In this document: positions 8,622-17,824 of the stretch, piece by piece
Layout: each line of letters begins with the position of its first letter
Position numbering within the stretch: position 1 is the stretch's first letter
NCBI RefSeq assembly: GCF_000153925.1
Contig: NZ_DS264383.1
Coordinates: 1-64,000 of the forward strand
Source: [Ruminococcus] torques ATCC 27756
Lineage (GTDB): Bacteria > Bacillota > Clostridia > Lachnospirales > Lachnospiraceae
Direction: 5' to 3'
Length of the DNA stretch: 64,000 nucleotides
Translations under genes and position numbers: made by a program
The notes under the pieces: model-generated
Seen by the model: only the letters and a program-made list of their open reading frames with translations
Database searches by the model: none
What the model was told of the DNA's origin: nothing

Positions 8622-10067
8622 ATGTGTATGCAGAAAAATGATACTGTAGTTGTTGAAATCACGGATATCGGTGTCAACGGAGAAGGAATCGGAAAGATAG
8701 ACGGATATACGCTGTTCATAAAAGACGCTGTAATAGGAGATGTTGCAGAAGTTAAAGTGATCAAGGCTAAGAAAAATTATGGATACGCCCGATTGATAAA
8801 CGTGCTTGAACCGTCAAACAGCCGGGTTGAACCTAAGTGTCCTTTCGCAAGAAAATGCGGGGGTTGTCAGATTCAGGAAATGTCCTATGAAAAGCAACTT
8901 GAGTTTAAAGAAAGAAAAGTCAGGGGAAATCTTGAACGGATCGGTGGTTTTCCATCTGAACTTCTGGAGCGCACAAAAGAGCCGATCATTGGGATGGAAA
9001 CTCCGTTTTATTATAGAAATAAGGCGCAGTTTCCGTTTGGAACAGACAAAGAAGGAAATCCCGTAACAGGATTTTACGCAGGCCGTACACATGACATTAT
9101 AGCAAATACAAACTGCATTCTCGGTGCAGCGGTAAATGAACATATTTTAGAGAGCATTCTTGATTTTATGAAAAAATATAAGATCCGTTCCTATGATGAA
9201 AAAACAGGAACGGGTCTGTTTCGTCATGTGCTGCTTCGTTATGGATTTACGACAAAAGAAATCATGGTGTGTTTTGTTGTGAATAAAGATAAAGCGGATA
9301 AAAGCGGAGAATGGTTTCCGCATCAGAAAGAGTTGGTGGAAGAGCTTGCTAAAATTGACGGAATGACGAGTATAACGGCAAGTCCCAACACAAAGCGAAC
9401 AAACGTAATTATGGGAGATACGTTTGAGGTGCTTTGGGGGCAAGGATATATTACAGACTATATCGGCTCAGTGAAATATCAGATTTCTCCTTTGTCGTTT
9501 TATCAAGTAAACCCGGTACAGACGGAAAAATTATACTCTCAGGCGCTTGAATATGCAGGCTTAAAAGGAGATGAAACGGTTTGGGATTTGTACTGTGGCA
9601 TCGGAACAATTTCTTTGTTTCTTGCGCAGAAGGCAAAACAGGTTTACGGCGTGGAAATCGTGCCCCCTGCGATTGATGATGCAAGAGAAAACGCACAGTT
9701 AAACGGAATAGAAAACGCACAGTTTTTTGTGGGAAAATCTGAAGAAATCCTTCCGAAATACTATAAAGATTATGAAGAACAGCACGGAGGAGAAAAGGCA
9801 CACGCGGATGTGATCGTCGTAGATCCGCCTCGGAAAGGGTGCGATGCCAAATTGCTGGATACCATTTTGAAGATGCAGCCGGAGAGGATTGTTTATGTAA
9901 GCTGCGATTCCGCAACATTGGCAAGAGATCTGAAAATATTGTGCGAAGGGGCACAGGAAGACGAAAAAACAGCAGGGTATCAGATTGAGAAATGGAGAGC
10001 GGTTGATCAATTTCCGATGACGACACATGTGGAGACTATTGTGTTGATACAAAAGAAAAACTCGTAG
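8622..10067 (+). CDS. rlmD: 23S rRNA (uracil-5-)-methyltransferase RlmD/RumA type
   Basis: About 481 residues. An N-terminal TRAM domain ('VEITDIGVNGEGIGKIDGY') is followed by an iron-sulfur site (CPFARKCGGCQ) and a SAM-dependent RNA methyltransferase domain with 'WDLYCGIGTISLFLA', 'VVDPPRKGCD' and the catalytic-loop motif 'VYVSCDSATLARD'. It should make 5-methyluridine in 23S rRNA. The longer frame from 8565 lacks a ribosome binding site; AAGGGAAG precedes ATG 8622. Its last codons contain ACACATGTGGAGAC (10023-10036), a conserved stretch at the 3' end of rumA genes that is a known integration hot spot in streptococci. A mobile island begins just after it. Confidence 0.92.
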   Translation: MCMQKNDTVVVEITDIGVNGEGIGKIDGYTLFIKDAVIGDVAEVKVIKAKKNYGYARLINVLEPSNSRVEPKCPFARKCGGCQIQEMSYEKQLEFKERKVRGNLERIGGFPSELLERTKEPIIGMETPFYYRNKAQFPFGTDKEGNPVTGFYAGRTHDIIANTNCILGAAVNEHILESILDFMKKYKIRSYDEKTGTGLFRHVLLRYGFTTKEIMVCFVVNKDKADKSGEWFPHQKELVEELAKIDGMTSITASPNTKRTNVIMGDTFEVLWGQGYITDYIGSVKYQISPLSFYQVNPVQTEKLYSQALEYAGLKGDETVWDLYCGIGTISLFLAQKAKQVYGVEIVPPAIDDARENAQLNGIENAQFFVGKSEEILPKYYKDYEEQHGGEKAHADVIVVDPPRKGCDAKLLDTILKMQPERIVYVSCDSATLARDLKILCEGAQEDEKTAGYQIEKWRAVDQFPMTTHVETIVLIQKKNS

Positions 10068-10288
10068 AAATCCTTTATTTTAGGCACTTTGCGAAACATT
10101 TTACCTTTACTTCAGAGGGCAAAAATTCACGCAATAAACACCTAAAAAACTATTTTGATGTTTCGGTGGTAATAGATATCGGGTGTGGGAACACAAACGA
10201 AAAATAAAGGTTTTTTAAAATATATTTATCTATGTAGTGTCCACCTTGCCACAAAAATGTAGGCGACATTCATTTGTATAAGGGCAGA

Positions 10289-10326
10289 TAAGCGTATCAT
10301 TAGAAATAGTGGTACGCTTATTTTTT
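10289..10326 (+). terminator. Rho-independent terminator
   Basis: Stem TAAGCGTA (10289-10296) pairs with TACGCTTA (10313-10320), followed by seven T residues. Confidence 0.75.
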
Positions 10327-10341
10327 ACCCCTATTACACAT

Positions 10342-10371
10342 TTGAGTACCCTACCCATTCTTCTATATAAT
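10342..10371 (+). promoter_or_regulatory. Sigma-A-type promoter of island start
   Basis: TTGAGT (10342-10347), 18-bp spacer, TATAAT (10366-10371), 25 bp before the first island gene. Confidence 0.6.
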
Positions 10372-10396
10372 GAAGTCAAGAACGGAGGTGCTGACA

Positions 10397-10573
10397 ATGA
10401 GAGAAACAAAATACCATGCATATCTGGATAGTGAGGAAAGAACAATCCTTTTACATAGCCTTGTGGAATTGAAAAATCAACTTATTCAGCAAGGCAGATA
10501 TACAGACTGTGTTGACGAGCTGATTGTCAAAGTCATAAACGCCCCTGTGAAGAAACTAAAAGTATTGGTGTAG
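10397..10573 (+). CDS. Small conserved element protein, copy 1
   Basis: 58 residues starting MRETKYHAYLD. GGAGGTG lies 8-10 nt before ATG 10397; an upstream in-frame ATG at 10370 is inside the promoter region and is not used. It is clearly paralogous to the 65-residue protein at 23889-24086: both have an (R/K)YH-x2-LD start, a central helix and the ending (D/P)xVDELI(V/I)KV-x2-AP-x(K/R)K(L/V)-V. Such pairs occur in Tn1549-like conjugative elements. Function unknown. Confidence 0.75.
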   Translation: MRETKYHAYLDSEERTILLHSLVELKNQLIQQGRYTDCVDELIVKVINAPVKKLKVLV

Positions 10574-10582
10574 GAGGTTGTG

Positions 10583-10918
10583 ATGTATGACAAAGATTTT
10601 GCCGAGCTTGTGAAAATTGCAGCGGAGAAATTAAAAGAAGATACCGTTTATAAAATGCTCACACGCAGCGAGGATTATCAAAAAGAAAGCGACGCAAGGG
10701 ATAAGGCGGAACGAAACTATGAAAATCTTGATTTGACAATGGAACAGAGAAAGGTCTGTGATATTTTTTTAGATTACAGAGATAGGCAGAGCTTGGAATA
10801 CTCTGATTATTCCTATTTGGCAGGCTTATATGATGCGTTCCGTATCATGGCGGTCATTTTCCCTGACAGGTGGGATATGGAGCAGATACAGAAAGCCTTA
10901 TCCTTAATTGAAAACTGA
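10583..10918 (+). CDS. Conserved hypothetical element protein
   Basis: About 111 residues, mostly charged helices ('FAELVKIAAEKLKEDTVYKML', 'RDRQSLEYSDYSYLAGLYDAF'). AGGAGG at 10572-10577 supports ATG 10583 over the adjacent GTG. It follows the previous small gene by 9 bp and precedes parA, so it is probably in the maintenance operon of the element. Not recognised beyond that. Confidence 0.7.
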   Translation: MYDKDFAELVKIAAEKLKEDTVYKMLTRSEDYQKESDARDKAERNYENLDLTMEQRKVCDIFLDYRDRQSLEYSDYSYLAGLYDAFRIMAVIFPDRWDMEQIQKALSLIEN

Positions 10919-11037
10919 ATATAGAAATGGATACATAGCCGATTGGTGTAACAGCCAGTCGGCTTTCTTGCGTTCAGAGCGAAGTACATAGCCGCCTTTG
11001 ACAAAGCGGCTAAATAAAAGCGAAAGGAGGACGCTAT

Positions 11038-11865
11038 ATGTCAAATTGCAAAGTGATCGCTCTGACCAATCAGAAAGGCGGTGTGGGTAAGACCACCACA
11101 GCCGTCAATCTGGGCGTGTGTCTATCAAAGCAGGGAAAGAAAGTCCTGCTTGTGGATGCAGACGCACAGGCGAATCTTACAATGTCGCTTGGCTATCCAC
11201 GACCAGATGATTTGCCCATATCCCTTGCGACGATTATGCAGGACATCATCGACGATAAACCCTTTGATGTTCAAAAAGGCATCCTGCATCACAGCGAGGG
11301 TGTTGATCTGTTACCCTCAAATATTGAGTTATCAGGTCTGGAAGTAAGGCTTATCAATGCAATTAGCCGTGAGCGTGTTCTGACGACCTGTATTAACGAG
11401 GTCAAAAAGAATTACGACTATGTGCTTATTGATTGTATGCCGAGCTTGGGTATGCTGACAATCAACGCATTGGCGGCGGCTGACAGCGTGGTTATCCCGA
11501 CACAGCCGCATTATCTTTCTGCAAAAGGTCTGGAGTTATTGCTTCGCTCTGTGTCAAAAGTCAGACGGCAGATCAATCCCCATCTTCGGATTGACGGTAT
11601 CTTAATGACAATGGTAATGCCACGCACGAACATTTCTAAGGAAGTGACTGCATTGGTAAGGAGTGCATACGGTCAGAATATCAAAGTTTTTGATGCTCAG
11701 ATACCACATTCTATCCGTGCAGTAGAAGCTACCGCAGAGGGAAAGAGCATTTTCGCCTACGACAAAGGCGGTAAGGTTGCCGCAGCTTATGAGCAGTTTG
11801 GAAAGGAGGTGGCACATATTGGCGAGAAGCAGAAAAAGCAGCATCGAGCTGACTGCATACGATGA
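11038..11865 (+). CDS. parA: ParA/Soj-family partition ATPase
   Basis: 275 residues. The deviant Walker A motif 'TNQKGGVGKTTTAVNLG' is at residues 10-26, with 'LLVDADAQANLT' and the Walker B-like 'YDYVLIDCMPSLGMLTINAL' following. This is the signature of ParA/MinD ATPases that position DNA. It has AAAGGAGG before ATG and overlaps parB by 47 bp, so the two are translationally coupled. It likely maintains the excised form of the conjugative element. Confidence 0.94.
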   Translation: MSNCKVIALTNQKGGVGKTTTAVNLGVCLSKQGKKVLLVDADAQANLTMSLGYPRPDDLPISLATIMQDIIDDKPFDVQKGILHHSEGVDLLPSNIELSGLEVRLINAISRERVLTTCINEVKKNYDYVLIDCMPSLGMLTINALAAADSVVIPTQPHYLSAKGLELLLRSVSKVRRQINPHLRIDGILMTMVMPRTNISKEVTALVRSAYGQNIKVFDAQIPHSIRAVEATAEGKSIFAYDKGGKVAAAYEQFGKEVAHIGEKQKKQHRADCIR

Positions 11866-12754
11866 CCTTTTTCAGACAGACGAAAGCCGTGCAGAAGCGG
11901 CATTAAGTAAGATAAGGGATATTCCCATTTCTGAAATTGATGAGTTTCCAGACCATCCCTTTAAGGTTTTAATGGATGAGGATATGGAACAGCTTGTTGA
12001 CAGCATAAAAAGAAACGGTGTAATGACACCTGCGACTGTCCGTTTGAAGGAGGACGGCAGATATGAGCTGATTAGCGGTCACAGGAGAAAAAAGGCTTGT
12101 GAGCTTGCGGGGCTTGATACGCTGAAATGTGAGGTCAAGGAGTTTTCCCGTGATGAAGCCATTATTGTAATGGTGGAAAGTAACCTGCAAAGAACGACCA
12201 TTTTGCCGAGTGAAAAGGCGTTTGCCTATAAGATGCGGTTGGAAGCGATGAACAGACAAGGACAAAGATTAGATTTAACTTCGACACCAATGGTGTCAAA
12301 GTCACGGTCAAACGAGGAACTTGCCGACAAAGTTGGCGAAAGTCGTGAACAGATACGCCGCTATATCCGCTTAACTGAGCTTGTACCTGAAATTTTGCAA
12401 ATGGTGGATGAGCGTCAGATTGCGTTTCGTCCTGCGGTAGAAATCTCTTATCTTTCCGAGGAACAGCAATATACTTTGCTTGAAGCGATGGAATATAATG
12501 ACGCCACGCCCTCACTTGCACAGGCTATCAAAATGAAAAAGTATATGCAGGAGGGAAAGCTGACAGACGGGGTGATCAGTTCCATTATGGAAGAAGAAAA
12601 ACCGAACCAGAGAGAAAAGCCTGCTTTCCGTGATGAAAGGATAACCAAGCTCATTCCCAAATCTGTACCCAAAGGGAAAGAATCCGATTTTGTGGTCAAG
12701 GCGTTGGAGTTTTATAACCGCCATCTGCAAAGAAGCAAGGCACAGGAACGATAG
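11819..12754 (+). CDS. parB: ParB/Spo0J-family partition protein
   Basis: About 311 residues. The ParB N-terminal domain contains 'HPFKVLMDEDMEQLVDSIKRNG', 'YELISGHRRKKACELAG' and 'VESNLQRTTILPSEKAFAYKM', followed by a helix-turn-helix region ('ADKVGESREQIRRYIRLTEL'). The C-terminal part is charged. The frame is open from 11777 but no ribosome binding site precedes that ATG; AAAGGAGGTG at 11802-11811 sits 8 nt before TTG 11819, inside the end of parA, and fits a TTG start. Confidence 0.92.
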   Translation: MARSRKSSIELTAYDDLFQTDESRAEAALSKIRDIPISEIDEFPDHPFKVLMDEDMEQLVDSIKRNGVMTPATVRLKEDGRYELISGHRRKKACELAGLDTLKCEVKEFSRDEAIIVMVESNLQRTTILPSEKAFAYKMRLEAMNRQGQRLDLTSTPMVSKSRSNEELADKVGESREQIRRYIRLTELVPEILQMVDERQIAFRPAVEISYLSEEQQYTLLEAMEYNDATPSLAQAIKMKKYMQEGKLTDGVISSIMEEEKPNQREKPAFRDERITKLIPKSVPKGKESDFVVKALEFYNRHLQRSKAQER

Positions 12755-12874
12755 CCACACATCAAGGGACAGGTCTGTCTGCTTGGGGGGATAGCCTTTT
12801 TTTTCGCTTTCCCCCTCTCCACACCTCTCCCCCTTAATACTGCCAGTTACTATCCGAGAAAAGAAAAACAATAA

Positions 12875-12896
12875 GCTGCCAGAGGGCGGCTTTTTT
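12875..12896 (+). terminator. Terminator after parAB
   Basis: GCTGCC / GGCGGC stem (one G-T pair), 4-nt loop, followed by six T residues. Confidence 0.7.
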
Positions 12897-12939
12897 CGGT
12901 TAGCAGGCAATATCTATTTTCAATATCAACAGGAGGTAA

Positions 12940-15900
12940 ATGATGAAATTCAAAAAAATATTCCAAAAGGCTGCGGCTGTTGTGATGGCTGCGGTTACGG
13001 TATTCTCCGTACTGCCTGCCACCACAGCCTTTGCAGCCGTAGGAGATGTTGGTACGATTTCCTTTTCACACACTTATGACGGGAACGGAAATGCAATGAG
13101 GTACAATTCAAGTGCCAACATCAACGGTTATATCGCAGGCGGTACGGGTAACTATAAATACCGTATGTTTGTGGATGGCGACACAGCATTTTGTTTACAG
13201 CCAGGTGTGCCGCTAAAAACGGGCAACACCTTGAAAGAAGCATCTTCCGAAGCATGGAACGCTCTTTCGAGAAGCCAGAAAAAAGCAGTTGGGCTTGCCC
13301 TGCTCTATGGGTATCAGGGAAACCGAGGAAATCTGTCTGGATCAGACGATGAGAAATGGCTTGCGACCCAGACTCTTGTATGGGAGTTTGTTACGGGATG
13401 CCGTGAAGCCACAGGCTCATACCGCCAGACAAGCAGCACCGTGTACAGCCTGCACTTTGGTTCTCATTATCCAAACAGCGGAGCAAAGAAAGTCTATGAC
13501 CAGATTGTTTCGCTGATGAGTAAGCACAATACCATTCCGAGCTTTATGTCAGGCGGGAAAGACGATATTACAAAGGAGCTTGTCTATAAAGACGGGAAAT
13601 ACAGTTTAACGCTGACAGATAAAAACGGTGTGCTGTCCGAGTATTCCTTTGCAAGTTCCAGCGATGCAGTCAGCGTAGCAAAATCTGGAAATAAGCTCAC
13701 GCTCACATCAAAGAAAGCCTTTCATGGTTCTGTAAGGATTACAGCAACCCGAAACGGAGTGCCTGTGGTCAGTCAGAGTGCCAAACTGATTGCTTATGGT
13801 GATCCGAACTTGCAGGATGTTATTACAGGTGTAGAAAACGCTTCTCCTGTATCTGCCTATCTCAATGTGGAAACACCGACAGGCACGATTGCCCTGAAAA
13901 AGACTTCTGAGGACGGCGTTGTAGCAGGCATTCAGTTTACCATCAAGGGTGAGGGTATCAATAAGACGGTAACGACCGATGAAAATGGAAATATCACAGT
14001 AGAAGGTCTGTTCCCTGCCACTTATACCATCACAGAGCAGACCATTGACCGTTATGAACCACAGCAGACTCAGACGGTAACACTCATCGGCGGCAAGACA
14101 ACCACAGTCAACTTCAACAACACCCTAAAGCGTGGCAGCCTTGAAGTAGTCAAGACTTCCGAGGACAATCTGGTGGAGGGCGTGAAATTCCATTTGTACG
14201 GCACATCTCTTAGCGGACTTGCAGTCGATGAGTATGCTGTCACCGATGGAAAAGGTGTAGCCAAGTTTGAGGATGTCCTGATCAGCGGCGACACCCCGTA
14301 TGTGCTTGAGGAAGTGGATACAGCAATCCGCTATGTTGTTCCTGCATCCCAGACCGCACCGATTGAATGGAATAAGGTTACAAACCGCAGTTTCCAAAAT
14401 ATTCTCAAGAAATTCAATGTGACGGTAACTAAGACCGATGCAGAAACAGGAACACCGCAGGGGGACGCATCTTTGGCAGGTGCGGTTTATGGCATTTACA
14501 AGGGCGAAGAACTGATTGACACCTACACCACCGACGAAAACGGTCAGTTTACGACCAAGTATTATGTGTGCGGCGATGACTGGACAATCCGAGAAATCAG
14601 TCCGTCCGAGGGGTATCTTCTTGACCCGACTATTCATAAAGTCGGTGCAGAGCCAGAACTTTATGAGGTGGAATATAATTCTGTCGAAAATGATGTGAAT
14701 GAGCAGGTTATCAAGGGAAATATCGCTATTATCAAGCATACCGATGACGGCGAAACAGGCATCGAAACTCCAGAAGAAGGTGCTGTCTTTGAGGTATTCC
14801 TTAAATCGGCAGGCAGCTTTGAGCAGGCAAAAGAAAGCGAGCGTGACAAGCTCGTCTGTGATGAGAACGGTTTTGCCCAGACAAAAGATATGCCTTATGG
14901 CATTTATACGGTAAAACAGACTTCTGGATGGGAAGGGCGTGAGCTGATGAAGCCGTTTGATGTGTTTATCAGTTCCGACGGTCAGACCTACCGCTATCTT
15001 ATCAACAATGCCAACTTTGAAAGCTATATCAAGGTTGTGAAGAAAGATGCGGAAACAGGGAAAACCATCCCGTATGCAGGGGCAGGCTTCCAGATTTACG
15101 ACCCGAACGGCAACCTTGTGACAATGACTTTCACTTATCCAGAAGTGACAACCATTGATACTTTCTATACTACCGCAGATGGCGAGTTGATCACCCCGCA
15201 GGCTTTGGAATACGGAAAAGGCTATTCCCTTGTGGAAGTACAAGCCCCGTACGGCTATGTGCTTGACTCCGAGCCTGTGTATTTTGATGTAGTGCAGGAA
15301 AATTCGGAGGAAGAAAGCGGAATTACCGTGATTGAGGTAGTACGATCCAATCTGGCACAAAAAGGTAGGATTACCGTAGAAAAGTCTGGAGAGATTTTTT
15401 CAAGTGTATCGGAAAACAACGGAATGTATCAGCCAAACTTTGCCGTAGGAAATCTGGAGGGTGCGGTTTATGAGATTACCGCAGCCGAGGATATTGTAAC
15501 CTTAGAGGGAACAGTCAGAGCAAAAAAAGGTGAGGTGGTAGATACCCTGACCACAGGTGCAGACGGTACGGCAAAATCAAAGGAATTATATCTTGGAAAA
15601 TATGAAGTGAAGGAAGTGACAGCACCGAATGGTATGGTGCTGAATGATGAAATTCACTCCGTCGAGCTTGTCTATGCAGGACAGGAAATTTCGGTAACAG
15701 AAACAGAAACGAGTTTCTACAACGAGCGTCAGCGTGTGGAAATCGACCTTGTAAAGAACCTTGAAACCGACGAGCATTTTGGTGTGGGCAATAACGGGGA
15801 GATCTTTGATGTTGCCTTTGGGCTGTATGCAGAAAAGGAATTGACTGCCGCAGACGGTACGGTCATTCCTGCTGACGGACTGATTGAGATTATTACTCTT

Positions 15901-17088
15901 GACGAGAACGGAAATGGCAAGGTTAAGACTGACCTTCCGATGGGCAATTATTATGTGAAAGAGATTGCAGCAAACGAAGCGTATCTTACAAGTGATACGA
16001 AATACCCTGTAAACTTTGAATATGCAGGACAGGATACCGCCATCGTCCACCTTGCAGTCAATGACGGCGAACCCATTGAAAACAAGCTGATTTATGGTTC
16101 TGTAAGCGGAAAGAAAACCGATGAGGACGGCAAGGGCTTAGGTGGTGCTGTCATTGGCATCTTTAAGACCGGCACAGAAGAATTTACAAAAGAACATGCG
16201 ATTTTAACTACCACATCAAAGGATGACGGTAGTTTTTCTTTTGCCAAAGTGCCGTATGGTTCTTGGATTATCCGAGAGGTAGAAAGTCCGAAAGGCTTTG
16301 TACTGTCCGAGGAAGAAATTCCTGTTACGATCGGCAAGGTGGATGAAGTTGTGGAAATCGAGCTTGTGAATGAATTTATCATAGGCAATATTGAGCTTAC
16401 CAAAGTTGATAAGGATTATCCTGACAATAAGCTGACAGGTGCAGCTTTTGAAGTCTTTGCGGATACCAACAAAAACGGCGAGTACGACAAGGAAGATGAG
16501 CTGCTTGGCGAAATGTCTGAGCTTGGCGGCGGCATCTACCAGATGAGCGAGCTTCGATACGGAAAATATTTTGTCCGTGAAAAGACAGCACCAGAGGGCT
16601 TTGTTCTTGATGAAAATGTCTACACCGTATTCATTGAGGAAAATGGCAAGACCTATGTGGTGGAAAATGAAGCAGGCAAAGGCTTTGTCAATGCCCCGCA
16701 GTCAGGCAGTCTTAAAATTGTCAAAACATCTTCCGATGGCAAGGTGGAAGGCTTCTCTTTCCGAGTGACAGGTGCAAATGGATATGACCAGACTTTTAAG
16801 ACCGACAAAAATGGAGAAATCGTGATTGAAAACCTGCGTATCGGAGAATACACCATTTCCGAGGTCAGCGATAAGGCATCGGCAAACTATATCCTGCCTG
16901 CCGAAAAACAGATTACGGTCAAAGTGGGATCAACTACGGTTGTTCAGATGCACAATGAACTGCGTGACACCCCGAAAACAGGGGATGACTTCAATCCGTT
17001 CCTCTGGGGAGGACTGGCGGCAGTTTCCCTCATTGGTGCAGGTACGCTCTTGATCGCAGGGCTGAAAAAGAAGAAGAAGGAGGACTAA
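12940..17088 (+). CDS. Thioester/Cna-B repeat cell-wall-anchored adhesin
   Basis: A 1382-residue secreted surface protein. The signal peptide ends near 'TTAFAA'. A thioester domain follows, with Cys in 'TAFCLQPG' and Gln in 'LATQTLVWEF', the pair that forms an internal thioester able to bond host amines. About ten prealbumin/Cna-B-type repeats follow, each with Lys near its start ('KKTSEDG', 'VKTSEDN', 'TKTDAETGT') and a late 'Y-x-(L/V)-x-E' strand, the arrangement used for isopeptide bonds. The C-terminus has a sorting signal TPKTGD, a hydrophobic helix and KKKKKED. A typical ICE-borne adhesin that could promote mating contact or host attachment. The sortase at 36302 is a candidate anchor enzyme. 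Confidence 0.92.
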   Translation: MMKFKKIFQKAAAVVMAAVTVFSVLPATTAFAAVGDVGTISFSHTYDGNGNAMRYNSSANINGYIAGGTGNYKYRMFVDGDTAFCLQPGVPLKTGNTLKEASSEAWNALSRSQKKAVGLALLYGYQGNRGNLSGSDDEKWLATQTLVWEFVTGCREATGSYRQTSSTVYSLHFGSHYPNSGAKKVYDQIVSLMSKHNTIPSFMSGGKDDITKELVYKDGKYSLTLTDKNGVLSEYSFASSSDAVSVAKSGNKLTLTSKKAFHGSVRITATRNGVPVVSQSAKLIAYGDPNLQDVITGVENASPVSAYLNVETPTGTIALKKTSEDGVVAGIQFTIKGEGINKTVTTDENGNITVEGLFPATYTITEQTIDRYEPQQTQTVTLIGGKTTTVNFNNTLKRGSLEVVKTSEDNLVEGVKFHLYGTSLSGLAVDEYAVTDGKGVAKFEDVLISGDTPYVLEEVDTAIRYVVPASQTAPIEWNKVTNRSFQNILKKFNVTVTKTDAETGTPQGDASLAGAVYGIYKGEELIDTYTTDENGQFTTKYYVCGDDWTIREISPSEGYLLDPTIHKVGAEPELYEVEYNSVENDVNEQVIKGNIAIIKHTDDGETGIETPEEGAVFEVFLKSAGSFEQAKESERDKLVCDENGFAQTKDMPYGIYTVKQTSGWEGRELMKPFDVFISSDGQTYRYLINNANFESYIKVVKKDAETGKTIPYAGAGFQIYDPNGNLVTMTFTYPEVTTIDTFYTTADGELITPQALEYGKGYSLVEVQAPYGYVLDSEPVYFDVVQENSEEESGITVIEVVRSNLAQKGRITVEKSGEIFSSVSENNGMYQPNFAVGNLEGAVYEITAAEDIVTLEGTVRAKKGEVVDTLTTGADGTAKSKELYLGKYEVKEVTAPNGMVLNDEIHSVELVYAGQEISVTETETSFYNERQRVEIDLVKNLETDEHFGVGNNGEIFDVAFGLYAEKELTAADGTVIPADGLIEIITLDENGNGKVKTDLPMGNYYVKEIAANEAYLTSDTKYPVNFEYAGQDTAIVHLAVNDGEPIENKLIYGSVSGKKTDEDGKGLGGAVIGIFKTGTEEFTKEHAILTTTSKDDGSFSFAKVPYGSWIIREVESPKGFVLSEEEIPVTIGKVDEVVEIELVNEFIIGNIELTKVDKDYPDNKLTGAAFEVFADTNKNGEYDKEDELLGEMSELGGGIYQMSELRYGKYFVREKTAPEGFVLDENVYTVFIEENGKTYVVENEAGKGFVNAPQSGSLKIVKTSSDGKVEGFSFRVTGANGYDQTFKTDKNGEIVIENLRIGEYTISEVSDKASANYILPAEKQITVKVGSTTVVQMHNELRDTPKTGDDFNPFLWGGLAAVSLIGAGTLLIAGLKKKKKED

Positions 17089-17091
17089 GGA

Positions 17092-17184
17092 ATGGAAGTA
17101 AAGACGGTGATCGCCATTGTGCTTGTGATGTTCATTGTGGGCGGAGCAATCTGGCTGAACATCCGTAACCGAAAGAAGAAGTAA
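17092..17184 (+). CDS. 30-residue single-span membrane peptide
   Basis: ATG 17092 follows GAAGGAGG at the adhesin 3' end by about 8 nt. The product has a short charged start (MEVKT), one hydrophobic helix of about 18 residues and a basic tail (RNRKKK). Three bases separate it from the adhesin stop, so it is coupled. The basic-tail-after-helix layout resembles sorting-signal tails or small membrane anchors. Function unknown, but the ribosome binding site and topology make it credible. Confidence 0.6.
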   Translation: MEVKTVIAIVLVMFIVGGAIWLNIRNRKKK

Positions 17185-17191
17185 AGTGTCT

Positions 17192-17222
17192 GGGGGCAGC
17201 CTTTTCGGGCTGTCCCCTTTCC
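17192..17222 (+). terminator. Hairpin after adhesin operon
   Basis: GGGGGCAGCC pairs with GGGCTGTCCCC around a TTTTC loop, followed by TTT. Possibly a partial terminator. Confidence 0.5.
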
Positions 17223-17238
17223 ATATACGGAGGTATGT

Positions 17239-17541
17239 ATGCAGAAATTGAGAACCATTGAGGATAAGGTGCGAGCCATTCTGAAAAAGGACGAGGAAGC
17301 CAGAAATGACGATATGGTGCTGTATCTGAAAGTATGTAACAGCTATTTTAAGGACGCAGGGGCGATGCCCTTTGCGGAAGTGATGTCGCAGTACCGTTAT
17401 CTGGGACTGCCGAGCTTTGAGAGCGTGGGCAGGACACGCCGAAAGCTGCAGGCAGAACATCCAGAGCTTTTAGGCAGCATCCGTATCCAGAAGATCCGTG
17501 CCAAGCAGGAACAGAATTACAGGCGTTACGCCAAAGAATGA
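17239..17541 (+). CDS. Conserved conjugative-element protein
   Basis: 100 residues, basic, mostly helical ('LRTIEDKVRAILKKDEEARNDD', then 'YRYLGLPSFESVGRTRRKLQ'). CGGAGG precedes ATG 17239. The helix-loop-basic-helix character would suit a small DNA-binding protein, though no named family is certain. It starts a close-packed run of small genes up to 19.7 kb that is standard cargo of Tn1549-like elements. Confidence 0.7.
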   Translation: MQKLRTIEDKVRAILKKDEEARNDDMVLYLKVCNSYFKDAGAMPFAEVMSQYRYLGLPSFESVGRTRRKLQAEHPELLGSIRIQKIRAKQEQNYRRYAKE

Positions 17542-17551
17542 GAGGTGGCTT

Positions 17552-17824
17552 ATGAACGAAGAAAAACGAATGAACGGCGGTTATGAAATTATTGAGAGCT
17601 GTCAAATCGGGCGTACAGAGCTTGTTATCGGGCATAACTCCAAAGCCCCGAACCCTTATGTGTGTTGGTACTGTAAGGACGGATCAGATTATTTCTGGGG
17701 GTATTATTGCAATCAGCTTTCCGAAGCAAGGGATAAGCTGAATGAACGCTATCAGAACGAGTGCAGGATGCCCTATAACCAACCAGAAAAGAAACAGAGG
17801 AATCACAATGACCGAGAACGCTAA
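17552..17824 (+). CDS. Small element protein related to 17950 gene
   Basis: 90 residues from ATG 17552 (AGAGGTGG upstream; the earlier in-frame ATG lies inside the previous gene). The N-terminus 'EEKRMNGGYEIIESCQIG' matches that of the 202-residue protein two genes downstream ('KEKRMAGSYEIEQSIYIG'), so the two arose by duplication. Contains 'YVCWYCKDGSDYF'. Function unknown. Confidence 0.68.
   Translation: MNEEKRMNGGYEIIESCQIGRTELVIGHNSKAPNPYVCWYCKDGSDYFWGYYCNQLSEARDKLNERYQNECRMPYNQPEKKQRNHNDRER

Larger units (their letters stand above)
10068..10396. other. Intergenic left boundary of the mobile island
   Basis: About 330 bp without a convincing gene, AT-rich and with repeated stops. It contains a terminator (10289-10326) and a promoter (10342-10371) driving the first island gene. 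The island edge must lie between the rlmD stop and that promoter, but I could not find a matching attachment repeat elsewhere in the window. Confidence 0.6.

Noticed and set aside
10370-10396. Longer N-terminus for the first island gene (ATG 10370)
   Set aside because: It overlaps the promoter -10 box; the GGAGGTG site fits ATG 10397.
14125-15360. 411-codon frame opposite the first adhesin
   Set aside because: Antisense shadow of a highly biased Cna-B coding region; no ribosome binding site or recognisable domain.
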